64,000 nucleotides of DNA from Janthinobacterium aquaticum (GCF_009208565.1 NZ_WFLK01000006.1:62001-126000); one strand, 5' to 3'; positions 55,205-64,000 are shown, counted from the first letter of the stretch. Notes: generated from the sequence alone by a model not told the origin. A program made the numbers and translations.

Positions 55205-56185
55205 CTATTTCTTGGCCGCTGCTCCTGCCGGACCGGGGGTGGGCGCTACGGCTGGCATTGCGGCAGCCTGGCCGGCTGCGGCAGCAGCGCCAGCAGCATC
55301 GTTGACCGGCAGCTCGATGGCCGCGCCGTCGCGCAAGACGTTTTCTTCCGTGCGCTTGTTCATCACGATGATGCTGATGCGTCGGTTGATGGGATTGAAC
55401 GGATCCTGCTTGTCGAGGTTGGCCGCTGAACCCAGGCCCACCACGCGCAGCACCTTGTCTTCATTCATGCCGCCGATCACCAGTTCGCGCCGCGAGGCGT
55501 TGGCGCGGTCGGCCGACAGCTCCCAGTTGCTATAGCCGGCGTCGCTCATGTAGGGCGTCGAATCGGTATGGCCGGACAGGCCGATGCGGTTCGGCACTTC
55601 ATTGAGCACGAAGCCGATCGCGTGCAGGATTTCCTTGGTATAGGGCTGCAGATTGGCGTTGGCCAGCGCGAACATCGGGCGGTTCTGCTCGTCGACGATC
55701 TGGATGCGCAGCCCTTCGCTGGTAATATCGAGCAGCAGCTGGTTCTTGTATTTCTTGAGCAGCGGATTGGCGTCGATGGTCGCCTCGATGCGCGCCTTCA
55801 ATGCCTGCAGGCGCTTGCCCTCTTCACGCTCGAGCGCGGCCTTGGCCGTATTGAGATCAAAGGCCTTCGACTGCGCTTCCTGCTCGGTCTTGCGCACCTG
55901 GCCGTCCTTGCGGGTCAGGTCCTGGCCGCCGCCCTGCAGGATCGAGTCGCTCTCGCCGCTGCCGGTGCCGCCAGCCATGGCCACCTTGAGCGGCGTCTTG
56001 AAAAATTCCGAAATGCCGTTCAGGTCGCCCTTGGAGGTCGAACCGAGCAACCACATCAGCAGGAAAAAGGCCATCATGGCCGTGACAAAGTCGGCGTAGG
56101 CGATTTTCCACGCCCCGCCATGGTGGCCACCGGCAGTTTTCTTGATGCGCTTGACAATAATCGGGCGCATGCCTTCGTCAGCCAT
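55205..56185 (-). CDS. motB: Flagellar motor stator protein MotB
   Basis: 326 residues. The proton-carrying D32 lies in AYAD32FVTAMMAFFLLMWLL, followed by a plug/linker, and a C-terminal OmpA-like peptidoglycan-binding domain with LSGHTDSTPY. The tail is Ala/Pro-rich. It pairs with MotA as H+-driven stator. Confidence 0.95.
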   Translation of the reverse strand: MADEGMRPIIVKRIKKTAGGHHGGAWKIAYADFVTAMMAFFLLMWLLGSTSKGDLNGISEFFKTPLKVAMAGGTGSGESDSILQGGGQDLTRKDGQVRKTEQEAQSKAFDLNTAKAALEREEGKRLQALKARIEATIDANPLLKKYKNQLLLDITSEGLRIQIVDEQNRPMFALANANLQPYTKEILHAIGFVLNEVPNRIGLSGHTDSTPYMSDAGYSNWELSADRANASRRELVIGGMNEDKVLRVVGLGSAANLDKQDPFNPINRRISIIVMNKRTEENVLRDGAAIELPVNDAAGAAAAAGQAAAMPAVAPTPGPAGAAAKK

Positions 56186-56243
56186 GGCATCTCCCTTCCC
56201 TATGCAGCGCTTGCATCATGATATCCAGACTCGTCTTCACTGC

Positions 56244-57104
56244 TTACTTGGTTTTCGATTTCTTGATATGGTCTTCAAGCTCGTTGAAGGTCGGACGTTC
56301 GGTCGAGAACAGTACCTTGCGGCCAAATTCCACCGCCAGCGCCGGCGCATAGCCGTTCAGGCTGGCCAACAGCGTGACCTTGACGCACTGGAACATCTTG
56401 CTCGACTCTTCCAGCTTCTGCTCGAGCAGGCTGGCCAGCGGGCCGACAAAGCCGTACGCCAGCAAAATGCCGAGGAAAGTGCCGACCAGCGCGTGCGCAA
56501 TCAGCATGCCCAGTTCGGCCGGCGGTATGCCGACCGATTCCATGGTGTGCACCACGCCCATCACGGCGGCCACGATACCGAATGCCGGCAGGCCATCGCC
56601 CACCTTGGCGATCACATGGGCCGGCACCGCGCCTTCGTGGTGATGGGTCTCGATTTCGTTGTCCATCAGGTTTTCAATCTGGAACGCATCCATATTGCCC
56701 GACACCATCAGGCGCAGGTAATCGGTAATGAATTCCACGATATGGTGGTCGGCCAGCACCGCCGGGTATTTGGAGAACAGCGGGCTTTCTTCCGGCTTGT
56801 CAATATCGCCTTCGATCGACATCAGGCCTTCCTTGCGCACCTTGCTGAGCACCTCGAACAGCAGCGACATCAGCTCCATGTACAGCTCTTTGGTGTAGCG
56901 CGAGCCCTTGAGCAGGCTGGGCAGTGCCGCCAGCGTGGCCTTGATGGCTTTGTTGTTATTACCAACGAGGAACGCGCCCACAGCCGCGCCGCCGATCATC
57001 AGCAGTTCGAGCGGCTGGAACAGCGCTGCCAGATGGCCGCCCGCCAGCGCAAAACCGCCGAAGACGGAAGCGCAAACGATGATGTATCCGAGTATGACTA
57101 ACAA
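56244..57104 (-). CDS. motA: Flagellar motor stator protein MotA
   Basis: 286 residues. I start at the TTG at 57104, which has GGGAG upstream and begins MLVILGYIIV like the family. With this start the torque residues fall at R90 and E98, exactly the E. coli numbers. Four TM segments, with PAFGIVAAVMG in TM3. It forms the stator channel with MotB, 58 bp downstream. Confidence 0.94.
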   Translation of the reverse strand: MLVILGYIIVCASVFGGFALAGGHLAALFQPLELLMIGGAAVGAFLVGNNNKAIKATLAALPSLLKGSRYTKELYMELMSLLFEVLSKVRKEGLMSIEGDIDKPEESPLFSKYPAVLADHHIVEFITDYLRLMVSGNMDAFQIENLMDNEIETHHHEGAVPAHVIAKVGDGLPAFGIVAAVMGVVHTMESVGIPPAELGMLIAHALVGTFLGILLAYGFVGPLASLLEQKLEESSKMFQCVKVTLLASLNGYAPALAVEFGRKVLFSTERPTFNELEDHIKKSKTK

Positions 57105-57276
57105 GTGCTGTAACTCCCAAATTTGATCTGCCTGCACCGGACGCAGGGCGACAGCAAAAAGTAACCGAAGGTAGCGAAAAACGACCGTCCGACCGGACCT
57201 TTTTTAACAAAATGCCGTGCAGAACTACAATAACGTGAGATTGTCCTCTGGGCAAGCAAATAACGCAGACAATTGC

Positions 57277-58038
57277 CTAAAAGCACCATACGTAAAGCAA
57301 AGTACCACGTTCCGTGGCGGCGATGGCGCGGTCGGGTGCGCGGCCCGTTATCGTGAATTCGTAACTAACAAGCATGCTACCGGGCAACATTTGCGTTTCA
57401 GCCTGGCGCCACAGAGCCGGCATGGCCGCTGGCGACAGATAGGCGAACACGACATCAAAGCCACCCAGGTCGAGCGCCGCATAGTCGCCGCGCAGAAAAT
57501 GCGCGCCACTGCCGCCCACGCGCGCGCGCAGGCGGCTGACCAGCCACGGCAGCGGCGCCAGTTCGATCCCGCAAAACCGGCCATCAGGACGCCTGCGCGC
57601 CAGCGCCAGCACCAAACCACCCAGGCCGCTGCCGATATCGACCAGGCGCACGCCTGGCCGGTCGGCAATCAGCTGCGCCACCTCGCGCCAGACGGCAGGA
57701 CCCGAGGGATAAAACGGCACCTGGGTGCGAAAGGTGGACCAGTACAGGCTGAGCAAAAACACAAAAACCAGCAAAAACAGCACGGGCGGCAGTTCCAGCT
57801 GGCGCACCGCCAGCAGCGCCGGCGCAAACAGCAGGCCGATCACGCACCACCAGCGCGCCAGGCGCGTGCAGTACGTGAGCAGCGCCGCCACTATACCCTG
57901 CGCCAGCGCCACGCCCGTCAGCGACATGGTCAGGCCGGCGCGCGCCAGGCCATACACCGACAGCAGCATCAGCGGAAAGGCCAGCAGCTGTATCAGTATT
58001 GACCTGAACGCGGGCGCGCGCAAAATTTGTTGCAGCAT
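57277..58038 (-). CDS. Membrane-anchored SAM-dependent methyltransferase
   Basis: 253 residues. Two to four N-terminal hydrophobic segments (ILIQLLAFPLMLLSVYGLA, MSLTGVALAQGIVAALLTY, a third near PPVLFLLVFVFLLSLY) precede a cytosolic class I methyltransferase domain with LVDIGSGLGG and an acidic FCGIELAP strand. No NPPY-type motif is present, so target type is unknown. It sits between flhC and motA, inside the motility block, 172 bp from motA. Confidence 0.83.
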   Translation of the reverse strand: MLQQILRAPAFRSILIQLLAFPLMLLSVYGLARAGLTMSLTGVALAQGIVAALLTYCTRLARWWCVIGLLFAPALLAVRQLELPPVLFLLVFVFLLSLYWSTFRTQVPFYPSGPAVWREVAQLIADRPGVRLVDIGSGLGGLVLALARRRPDGRFCGIELAPLPWLVSRLRARVGGSGAHFLRGDYAALDLGGFDVVFAYLSPAAMPALWRQAETQMLPGSMLVSYEFTITGRAPDRAIAATERGTLLYVWCF

Positions 58039-58155
58039 GAACGTTATCGGGAAGGAAAAAGCGCAGTGTAAGCGAAACCGCCAGCAAAAAGCCGAAGCCG
58101 GTCACGGCGACCGGCTCCGGCTTACCCTGTCGTTCCGGCAGACAGGCGTGGATTT

Positions 58156-58719
58156 TCAGGCGTTGGCGACGACCGGCGCGACAGCGGCGGCGTCATCGCG
58201 GGCCTTGCGGGTCTTGCCGGCACGCGAAGGCATATGGCACAGGCCGCAGACATAATCGGCGTTCAGGTCCAGGCAGTTGACGACAAACTTGCCGCTGCAC
58301 TTGCCGCACGGCGCCATGGCCAGCATTTTGCTGCTGAAAAAACGTACCAGCGTCCAGGCGCGCGTCAGCGACAGCAGCGGCTCTTCGCCCGGCTCGGGCG
58401 GCATTTGTTCGAGATACAGGCGATACGCCTTCATGACCGCTTCAATACCGGTGGCGCCAGCGTGCTCGACCAGGAACTGATGAATATTGATAAACAGCGA
58501 AGAATGGATATTGGGCTGCCAGGTCAGGAACCAGTCGGTGGAAAACGGCAGCATGCCCTTGGGCGGCGAGACGCCCTTCAATTCCTTGTACAGGTTCAGC
58601 AGGCGCTCGCGCGACAGCGACACTTCCGTTTCCAGCAGTTGCAAACGGGCGCCAAGCTGTATCAGTTCGATCGCCAGTCCGATCTCCTGTGCTTCCGATA
58701 CGACACTTTTCTTGGCCAT
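58156..58719 (-). CDS. flhC: Flagellar master regulator FlhC
   Basis: 187 residues from the ATG at 58719 (GGAG upstream). The zinc cysteines are C138-G-K-C141 and C158-G-L-C161 with an extra C149. It forms the FlhD4C2 activator of class II flagellar genes. It starts 39 bp after flhD. Confidence 0.95.
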   Translation of the reverse strand: MAKKSVVSEAQEIGLAIELIQLGARLQLLETEVSLSRERLLNLYKELKGVSPPKGMLPFSTDWFLTWQPNIHSSLFINIHQFLVEHAGATGIEAVMKAYRLYLEQMPPEPGEEPLLSLTRAWTLVRFFSSKMLAMAPCGKCSGKFVVNCLDLNADYVCGLCHMPSRAGKTRKARDDAAAVAPVVANA

Positions 58720-58758
58720 GGATTTACTCCGTTGCATGAAAACAGTGAGATGCGACCA

Positions 58759-59076
58759 TCAGGCGATTTCTTCGACGCCCTGGCCTGCCATCAGGATGGC
58801 GGCATGCGACTGCGCCAGCGAGCGGTCTTTATTGTAGTTGGTCAGCATCGACAGGATGGCGCTGTCGTCAAAGCGGAAGCGGGCCAGCATCATGTTGCCG
58901 CCAGCGAGCTTGAGGATCTGCGCATTGCTCATGCCTTCAATCAGCTCGGCGATTTCAGCCGACACGCCCAGGCGGAAGATGGCAGTAACCTTGTCTGCAC
59001 GGATCATTTGCTGTGCCAGCATCAGATAGCTCAGGTTTGCGTCGCGAATCTCGGCCATCATATCGTTAGCAGTCAT
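58759..59076 (-). CDS. flhD: Flagellar master regulator FlhD
   Basis: 105 residues from the ATG at 59076, chosen because GAGGAG is correctly spaced for it and too close for the ATG at 59082. Family blocks are DANLSYLMLAQQMIRADK and FRLGVSAEIAELI. Partner of FlhC. The 600-bp upstream region carries several candidate regulatory signals. Confidence 0.95.
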   Translation of the reverse strand: MTANDMMAEIRDANLSYLMLAQQMIRADKVTAIFRLGVSAEIAELIEGMSNAQILKLAGGNMMLARFRFDDSAILSMLTNYNKDRSLAQSHAAILMAGQGVEEIA

Positions 59077-59215
59077 TTCCATCTCCTCAATCCGTTGAAT
59101 TCTTCACCTGGCACACTTTGTGTTTCCAGTGAGATACATTCTGCAGGAGCAACATCAAATACAACAGAGGTGCAGCGCTGTATTTTTGGTCGGGGAATAG
59201 GAAGACGGGCCGTAG

Positions 59216-59234
59216 GTGTTTGTCTTACAAACAC
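59216..59234. promoter_or_regulatory. Palindrome GTGTTTGT-CTT-ACAAACAC
   Basis: Perfect 8-bp arms with a 3-bp centre, 140 bp upstream of flhD. Candidate operator; the protein is not identifiable. Confidence 0.5.
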
Positions 59235-59351
59235 AGCACGACCAGGGCTGCACGCCTGTAAAAGCGTGCAAATTGATGTAAAGAAAGTTGCTGCAAAATA
59301 CGATTTTTCCTGACTTTTAAAAAAGGCCGGCTATCTCTTATTTACAACAGC

Positions 59352-59365
59352 TTGATCGAAATCAA
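59352..59365. promoter_or_regulatory. FNR/ANR-type box
   Basis: TTGAT-CGAA-ATCAA, a perfect match to the FNR consensus TTGAT-N4-ATCAA, flanked by a further G-C pair. Lies 276 bp from flhD and 324 bp from kynU. Confidence 0.65.
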
Positions 59366-59398
59366 GCGTACTAACAGGTGTAACGGCAGCAAAAACAG

Positions 59399-59511
59399 GA
59401 ACTTTAGGGTCATTTTGAAAAAAAATGAGAAAAGCGCGAAATTTCCTGCATGGAGTCTTTATCGGCGCTGGCGCACCGAACTTTAGGGCGATTTGAAAAA
59501 AATGTGAAAAA
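59399..59511. repeat. Two direct repeats rich in A tracts
   Basis: GAACTTTAGGG-(2-3 nt)-ATTTTGAAAAAAA-type units at 59399-59434 and 59478-59511, 79 bp apart. Confidence 0.7.
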
Positions 59512-59688
59512 ACTTCAAAAAAGTTCGTCTACGCCCCACAAAGTGGCTGCCGGACCGTCAAAAAATTTCGGAAAAAGACGCACGCGGACGCAGGCTTGCT
59601 ACACTGCCGCAACACCGCTACCGCTGCCGCCTGCCTGGCCGGTGACAGCAAGCCTGGCATTTCCACCAGTATCAACTTGAAAGCAACC

Positions 59689-60939
59689 ATGATTTCCAGA
59701 CAAGATTGCCTGGCGCGCGATAGCGACGATGCGCTGGCCCCGCTGCGCCAGCAGTTCGACCTGCCGCCCGGCGTGATTTATCTCGATGGCAACTCCCTGG
59801 GTGCGCGCCCGGTTGCCGCCGTGGCGCGCGCACAGCAGGTGATTGCCGCCGAATGGGGCCATGACCTGATCCGCAGCTGGAACAGCGCCGGCTGGTTCGA
59901 CCTGCCGCGCCGCCTGGGCGACCGCCTGGCCCCGCTGTTGGGCGCACATGCGGGCGAAGTCGTCATTACCGACACCACCTCGGTCAACCTGTTCAAGGCG
60001 CTGGCTGCCGCGCTGCAGATGCAGACCGAGGACGCCGCACATGCCGGCAGGCGCGTGATTGTCAGCGAACGCAGCAACTTCCCGACCGACCTGTATATGG
60101 CGCAGGGACTGGCCGCCTGGCTCGACCGTGGCTACCAGTTGCGCCTGGTCGACGATCCGGCCGAACTGGCGCAGGCGATCGACGCTGACTGCGCCGTGGC
60201 GATGCTCACGCACGTCAATTACCGCAGCGGCTACCAGCACGACATGGCGGCGCTGTCGGCCCACTGCCATGCGCAAGGCGCACTGGCGCTGTGGGACCTG
60301 GCCCATTCGGCCGGCGCGGTGCCGCTGGACCTGAACGGCGCTGGCGCCGACCTGGCCGTCGGCTGCACCTACAAATACCTGAACGGCGGCCCCGGTGCGC
60401 CAGCCTTTATCTGGGTGCCCGAACGCCACCAGGGCCGCTTTCGCCAGCCTTTGTCGGGCTGGTGGGGCCATGCGGCGCCGTTTGCCATGGACCCGGCTTT
60501 TGCGCCAGCCAAGGGCATCGCGCGCGCATTGTGCGGCACCCAGCCCATCGTGTCGTTGGCGCTGGTCGAATGCGGGCTCGATATTTTCGCGCAGACCAAT
60601 ATGGCGGCGATCCGCCACAAGTCGCTGGCACTGACCGACCTGTTTATCGCGCTGGTCGAAGCGCGCTGCGCCAACCATCCGCTGGGCCTGGTCACGCCGC
60701 GCGAGCATGCGCAGCGCGGCAGCCAGGTCAGCTTTACCCATCCGCACGGCTACGCGGTGATGCAGGCGCTGATCGCGCGCGGCGTGATCGGCGACTACCG
60801 CGAGCCGGCCATCATGCGCTTTGGTTTTACGCCGCTCTACACCAGCTTTGCCGACGTGTGGGATGCCGTGGAAATTTTGCGCGACATCCTCGACCAGCAA
60901 TCCTATGACATCGACGCCCGGCGCGATGCCGTTACCTGA
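59689..60939 (+). CDS. kynU: Kynureninase
   Basis: 416 residues from the ATG at 59689. PLP enzyme of the aminotransferase-V group with the lysine K229 in CTYK229[11 protein letters not shown], the DGNSLG substrate loop near the N-terminus and WDLAHSAG with the PLP-ring Asp. It cleaves kynurenine to anthranilate and alanine. It overlaps no neighbour and is followed nine bases later by the tryptophan dioxygenase gene. Confidence 0.96.
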   Translation: MISRQDCLARDSDDALAPLRQQFDLPPGVIYLDGNSLGARPVAAVARAQQVIAAEWGHDLIRSWNSAGWFDLPRRLGDRLAPLLGAHAGEVVITDTTSVNLFKALAAALQMQTEDAAHAGRRVIVSERSNFPTDLYMAQGLAAWLDRGYQLRLVDDPAELAQAIDADCAVAMLTHVNYRSGYQHDMAALSAHCHAQGALALWDLAHSAGAVPLDLNGAGADLAVGCTYKYLNGGPGAPAFIWVPERHQGRFRQPLSGWWGHAAPFAMDPAFAPAKGIARALCGTQPIVSLALVECGLDIFAQTNMAAIRHKSLALTDLFIALVEARCANHPLGLVTPREHAQRGSQVSFTHPHGYAVMQALIARGVIGDYREPAIMRFGFTPLYTSFADVWDAVEILRDILDQQSYDIDARRDAVT

Positions 60940-60948
60940 GACCAGAAT

Positions 60949-61833
60949 ATGAACGAGAACAAAACGGCCAGCGGCTGCCCCATGCATGCATCACAACGAG
61001 AAGCCCAGGGCGACGCCCAATGGCATGGCGCGCAAATGGACTTTTCCGAATCGATGAGCTATGGCGACTACCTGGCGCTCGACCGCATCCTGACGGCCCA
61101 GCATCCGCTCTCGCCCAACCACAATGAACTGCTGTTTATCGTGCAGCACCAGACCAGCGAATTGTGGATGAAGCTGATGCTCCATGAAATGCATGCGGTG
61201 CGCGCCAACCTGCAAAGCGGCGACCTGCCGCCGGCATTCAAGATGCTGGCGCGGGTGGCGCGCATCATGGATCAATTGGTCCATGCGTGGGACGTGCTGG
61301 CCACCATGACGCCACCCGAATACACGGCCATCCGCCCTTACCTGGGCGCCTCGTCGGGTTTTCAGTCCTACCAGTACCGCGAGATCGAGTTCATCCTCGG
61401 CAACAAGAACGCGGCGCTGCTGAACGTGCACACCACCGCGCCGGAACCGTTTGCCGTGCTCGATGCGGCGCTGCGCGCGCCGTCGGTCTACGATGAGTCG
61501 GTCAAGCTGCTGTCGCGCAGCGGCCTGGCCATCAACCCGCAGCGCCTGGAGGCCGACTGGACACAGCCGACGCAGCCCGATGAATCGGTCAAGGCCGCCT
61601 GGCTGGAAGTGTATCGCGACCCGTCGCGCTACTGGGCGTTGTACGAGCTGGCGGAAAAGCTGGTCGACCTGGAAACGGCGTTTCGCTTCTGGCGCTTCCG
61701 CCATGTCACCACCGTCGAGCGCATTATCGGCTTCAAGACCGGCACCGGCGGCACGGCCGGCGTCAGCTATCTGCGCAAGATGCTCGACGTGGTGCTGTTC
61801 CCGGAACTGTTTGCACTGCGCACCGAACTGTAG
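60949..61833 (+). CDS. kynA: Tryptophan 2,3-dioxygenase
   Basis: 294 residues. Heme dioxygenase with [15 protein letters not shown] (distal His), YREIEFILG and [20 protein letters not shown] (proximal His, substrate loop; quoted in family order). It opens the tryptophan ring to N-formylkynurenine with O2. It is an operon with kynU. The formamidase kynB, often the third member, is absent here. Confidence 0.96.
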   Translation: MNENKTASGCPMHASQREAQGDAQWHGAQMDFSESMSYGDYLALDRILTAQHPLSPNHNELLFIVQHQTSELWMKLMLHEMHAVRANLQSGDLPPAFKMLARVARIMDQLVHAWDVLATMTPPEYTAIRPYLGASSGFQSYQYREIEFILGNKNAALLNVHTTAPEPFAVLDAALRAPSVYDESVKLLSRSGLAINPQRLEADWTQPTQPDESVKAAWLEVYRDPSRYWALYELAEKLVDLETAFRFWRFRHVTTVERIIGFKTGTGGTAGVSYLRKMLDVVLFPELFALRTEL

Positions 61834-61917
61834 GCGACTGGCGCACGATAGGCGGCGCTGATTTGCCCATGGCAAACATCACAGGCAAAATCATGGCCTT
61901 TGCATAAAGGCGCCTCC

Positions 61918-64000
61918 ATGAAACGACTTTGCCTGTCGCTGCTGTTTGCAAGCGCTCTCGCCCACGCTGCGCCATTCTACACGGGCAAGCCGCTGGCCCA
62001 CCCGGTGATTGCCGCCTCGCAGGACAGCGGCCTCGATCTGGTGTTTATCCGCGAAGCGGCCGGCGTGGCGCTCTATACCTGCGACTGCAGCAAAGCCAGC
62101 GTCAGGCAGCAGCAGCTCGATGGCTATGGCAACGCCGTGATCCGCGCTGTCTTCTATGCGCCGCTGGACAGCGCGATTGCGCCTGAAAACCAGACCATGC
62201 TGGTGCTGTTCCGCCAGGATGGCAAAGATGGCCTGCGCGCCTACCGCCACGATAAAAACTCGGGCAAGTACCGGTACCTGGACGGCCTGCAGCCGGCACT
62301 GGACCGGTTTGTCGCGGCCAATAAAAACCCCAATGCCGCCCAGGCGAAGCAGGCGCTGGCCAGACTGGCGCCGCTCGACTACAGCGTGGTACGGGGAAAC
62401 AGCGGCAACGCCCACTTTGATGCGATTGACCACACCCAGGGCAGCGTCGTCGGCTACTTCGACCTGCAAGGGCGCAGCGTGGCCGCCGCCAGCGCCGACG
62501 CGGCCGTCTACAAGAAAGCATTCCAGAAAAAAAGCGAACTGACGCTGACGGCCAGCTATACGCGCTTTGGCGACGCTACGTCCGGCGCGGCGGAACTGCC
62601 CAACTACCGCTTGTGGCAGGTGAGCTGGGAAAAAACGCCGCAGCGCTACACGGGCAGCCAGGAAGGCGCGTCCGTCATCTACAGCCTGGCCTGGGATGAC
62701 GGCGCAGTCATCGAGCGCGGCCAGTACAGCGGCGGCCTGCGCGAAGGCCTGTGGCAACTCAAGGGCATGCATGAAGGCATGGCCAGGGGACGCTTTGCCA
62801 AAGGTTTGCGCGAAGGGCCATGGCATATCGAAGAGCCCAGACAGATCGAAGACGGCAGCTATCGCGCCGGCAAGCGCGAAGGCCGCTGGACGGTCACCAA
62901 CTTTGCCGATGAAGACGAAGTCACCGGTTTTGACACCTATGCCGGCGGCCAGCTGAACGGGCCGTCCGAGCGCAGTATGCAGGGCAAACTGCTGGCGCGC
63001 GGCAGCTACGCCAACGGCACGCGTCAGGGACCATGGATCAGCGAAGAAGGCGAAGGCAATTATGTCGACGGCCTGCGCGACGGTCCATGGAAGCTCTACA
63101 AAAAAGACGGCGTGATCGAGAACGTGCGCTTTATCAAGGGCAAGCGCCAGGGCGAACTCACCCAGCACGACGCTGCCGGCGCGCTGCGCCTGCGCGAGCA
63201 TTACCAGGCCGATATGCTGCAGGGCGAGCGCACGCGCTATCTGGGTGACGCCGGCAAGGAAGTGCTGGTGTATATTGCCACCTTTGAGCAGGGCCAGTTG
63301 CAGGGGCGCGAACAGGCGTTTGACGAGACGGGAAACGAGGCGACCAAGGTTCTGCGCATGGATACGCTGTGGGACAAAGGCAAGAAAGTCGGCCTCGACG
63401 CGCGCTACTATCCCGACGGCAAGCCCGAGCGCCTGGCCGTGATCGGCCTGGGCCAGTACGGCCAGCAGTTGGTCACGCACCTGCGCGAATATGCCGAGGG
63501 TGGCCTGCTGGTCAACGACATCCACCGCTGCTACTTTACCGAAGGCGGCAGCGAGCGCAACGACGTATGCGATTACCACCGCCTCAATTTCGCCAACGGC
63601 AAGCCGCAGTACGACTACCGCTTCCAGTTCGGCCAGCGCCAGGAAGGCCGTTCCTGGTATGCAAACGGCCAGGTGCAGGACGAGCTGCTGGTCGACCGCG
63701 ACAAGGACACCTCGGTCTACAACACCTATTTCGAGAACGGCCAGCTGCATTGCACCGAACCGCGACGCGGCCACAGCAAGCGCACCGTCAACGGCCAGAC
63801 CTATCTCAGCTACGCCTCGGCCGACCGCGACGGCGAAGCGCTGTGCTATCACCCGAACGGCAAGCTGGCCAGCCGGCGCAGCTATCGCCAGCGCATCGCC
63901 GTCGATTGCGGCCAGCAGTTCGACGACACCGGCAAGCAGATCTTCCCCGGCCCGGAAGAGTGTCCAGCCGCAAAGAAAACCCCATTTGTATTTGGAGAAT
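61918..64000 (+). CDS. Exported YwqK/MORN-repeat protein, 3' end outside window
   Basis: The frame stays open from the ATG at 61918 to the last base, at least 694 residues. A signal peptide (LCLSLLFASALAHA) is followed by a 200-residue N-terminal domain with C-D-C and then at least a dozen repeats of the form G.Y..G.R.GPW and Y..NG.......Y, as in YwqK and MORN proteins. Cysteines recur in the last part (RCYFTEGG, NDVCDY, LHCTEP). Such repeats form extended beta-hairpin sheets. Function is unknown; the family is sometimes labelled toxin-antitoxin, which nothing here supports. The long reverse-strand frame over it is a shadow. Confidence 0.82.
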   Translation, partial: MKRLCLSLLFASALAHAAPFYTGKPLAHPVIAASQDSGLDLVFIREAAGVALYTCDCSKASVRQQQLDGYGNAVIRAVFYAPLDSAIAPENQTMLVLFRQDGKDGLRAYRHDKNSGKYRYLDGLQPALDRFVAANKNPNAAQAKQALARLAPLDYSVVRGNSGNAHFDAIDHTQGSVVGYFDLQGRSVAAASADAAVYKKAFQKKSELTLTASYTRFGDATSGAAELPNYRLWQVSWEKTPQRYTGSQEGASVIYSLAWDDGAVIERGQYSGGLREGLWQLKGMHEGMARGRFAKGLREGPWHIEEPRQIEDGSYRAGKREGRWTVTNFADEDEVTGFDTYAGGQLNGPSERSMQGKLLARGSYANGTRQGPWISEEGEGNYVDGLRDGPWKLYKKDGVIENVRFIKGKRQGELTQHDAAGALRLREHYQADMLQGERTRYLGDAGKEVLVYIATFEQGQLQGREQAFDETGNEATKVLRMDTLWDKGKKVGLDARYYPDGKPERLAVIGLGQYGQQLVTHLREYAEGGLLVNDIHRCYFTEGGSERNDVCDYHRLNFANGKPQYDYRFQFGQRQEGRSWYANGQVQDELLVDRDKDTSVYNTYFENGQLHCTEPRRGHSKRTVNGQTYLSYASADRDGEALCYHPNGKLASRRSYRQRIAVDCGQQFDDTGKQIFPGPEECPAAKKTPFVFGE

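Larger units (their letters stand above)
59077..59688. other. 612-bp regulatory region between flhD and kynU
   Basis: No convincing gene. It is AT-rich against the GC-rich flanks and holds an 8-bp inverted repeat (59216-59234), a perfect FNR-type box (59352-59365), two A-tract direct repeats (59399-59434 and 59478-59511) and further A tracts up to 59575. It separates divergent motility and tryptophan-catabolism units. Confidence 0.75.

Noticed and set aside
57187..57198. Palindrome GTCCGACCGGAC upstream of motA as an operator
   Set aside because: Only 5-bp arms; expected by chance at this GC content and no consensus matched.
61891..63852. A 653-codon open frame on the minus strand opposite the YwqK-repeat gene
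   Set aside because: The plus frame has a signal peptide and clear repeats, while the minus product is Val/Ala/Leu low complexity without a family.

Overview
The window is ordinary chromosomal DNA from a high-GC betaproteobacterium, most likely family Oxalobacteraceae (Janthinobacterium / Duganella / Massilia group). The protein evidence is an EF-P with Arg32 next to the rhamnosyltransferase EarP, a DUF3460 protein, an flhDC-motAB-che block with a CheZ-like protein, and TonB receptors with a FecI/FecR pair. This placement is inferred from family resemblance; no database was searched. I see no rRNA, CRISPR array, transposase or prophage. Coding density is high, and the large antisense open frames are GC-driven shadows.

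Layout. 1-8.5 kb: end of a PAS-GGDEF diguanylate cyclase, sbcDC, two small uncharacterised genes and a methyltransferase. 8.6-10.2 kb: a Tat-exported hydrolase and two tandem initiator tRNAs, each with its own promoter and terminator. 10.3-17.3 kb: two unknown proteins, a Fur-box-controlled FecI/FecR/TonB-receptor signalling set, an orphan Hcp and a small unknown gene. 17.4-22.6 kb: a Tat-exported phosphoesterase, a 78-residue protein, dbpA and cysS, which has a possible cysteine-codon attenuator in front. 22.8-28 kb: an MFS pump with a divergent AraC regulator, an Ivy-like lysozyme inhibitor, efp and earP. 28-31 kb: a tRNA array with three Ala(GGC) and five Glu(TTC) genes, then gltX. 31-39 kb: lysR/lysA, a phospholipase-D lipoprotein, a PafA-like phosphatase and a second, Fur-boxed TonB receptor. 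39-46.3 kb: apbC/metG divergent pair, a GNAT, DUF3460, scpA, panC and an SDR. 46.3-59.1 kb: one long minus-strand motility and chemotaxis block (flhD, flhC, methyltransferase, motA, motB, cheZ-like, response regulator, cheA, cheW, MCP, cheR, cheD, cheB, cheY). 59.1-64 kb: a regulatory intergenic region with a perfect FNR-type box, then kynU, kynA and the start of a long YwqK/MORN-repeat exported protein that runs off the end.

Scattered through the window is one family of palindromic REP-like elements (outer arms GTCGGATTA / TAATCCGAC around a variable inner hairpin): eleven copies at seven loci, four of them as inverted pairs. Two copies supply the stop codons of neighbouring genes (cysS and the phospholipase D), one pair lies inside the tRNA array and one copy lies inside the che operon.

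The observations I rate highest are: (1) a 32-codon frame with two cysteine codons just before a strong terminator hairpin that ends only 23 nt from the cysS start; (2) a second initiator tRNA whose first base is T instead of C, restoring a 1:72 base pair that initiators normally lack; (3) covariation and gene-end capture in the REP family; (4) earP placed directly behind the terminator of the tRNA array; (5) a thrice-repeated GYGFF(E/Q)PLE motif in CheA; and (6) shared aromatic/acidic C-terminal tails on CheD, the CheZ-like protein and the MCP.
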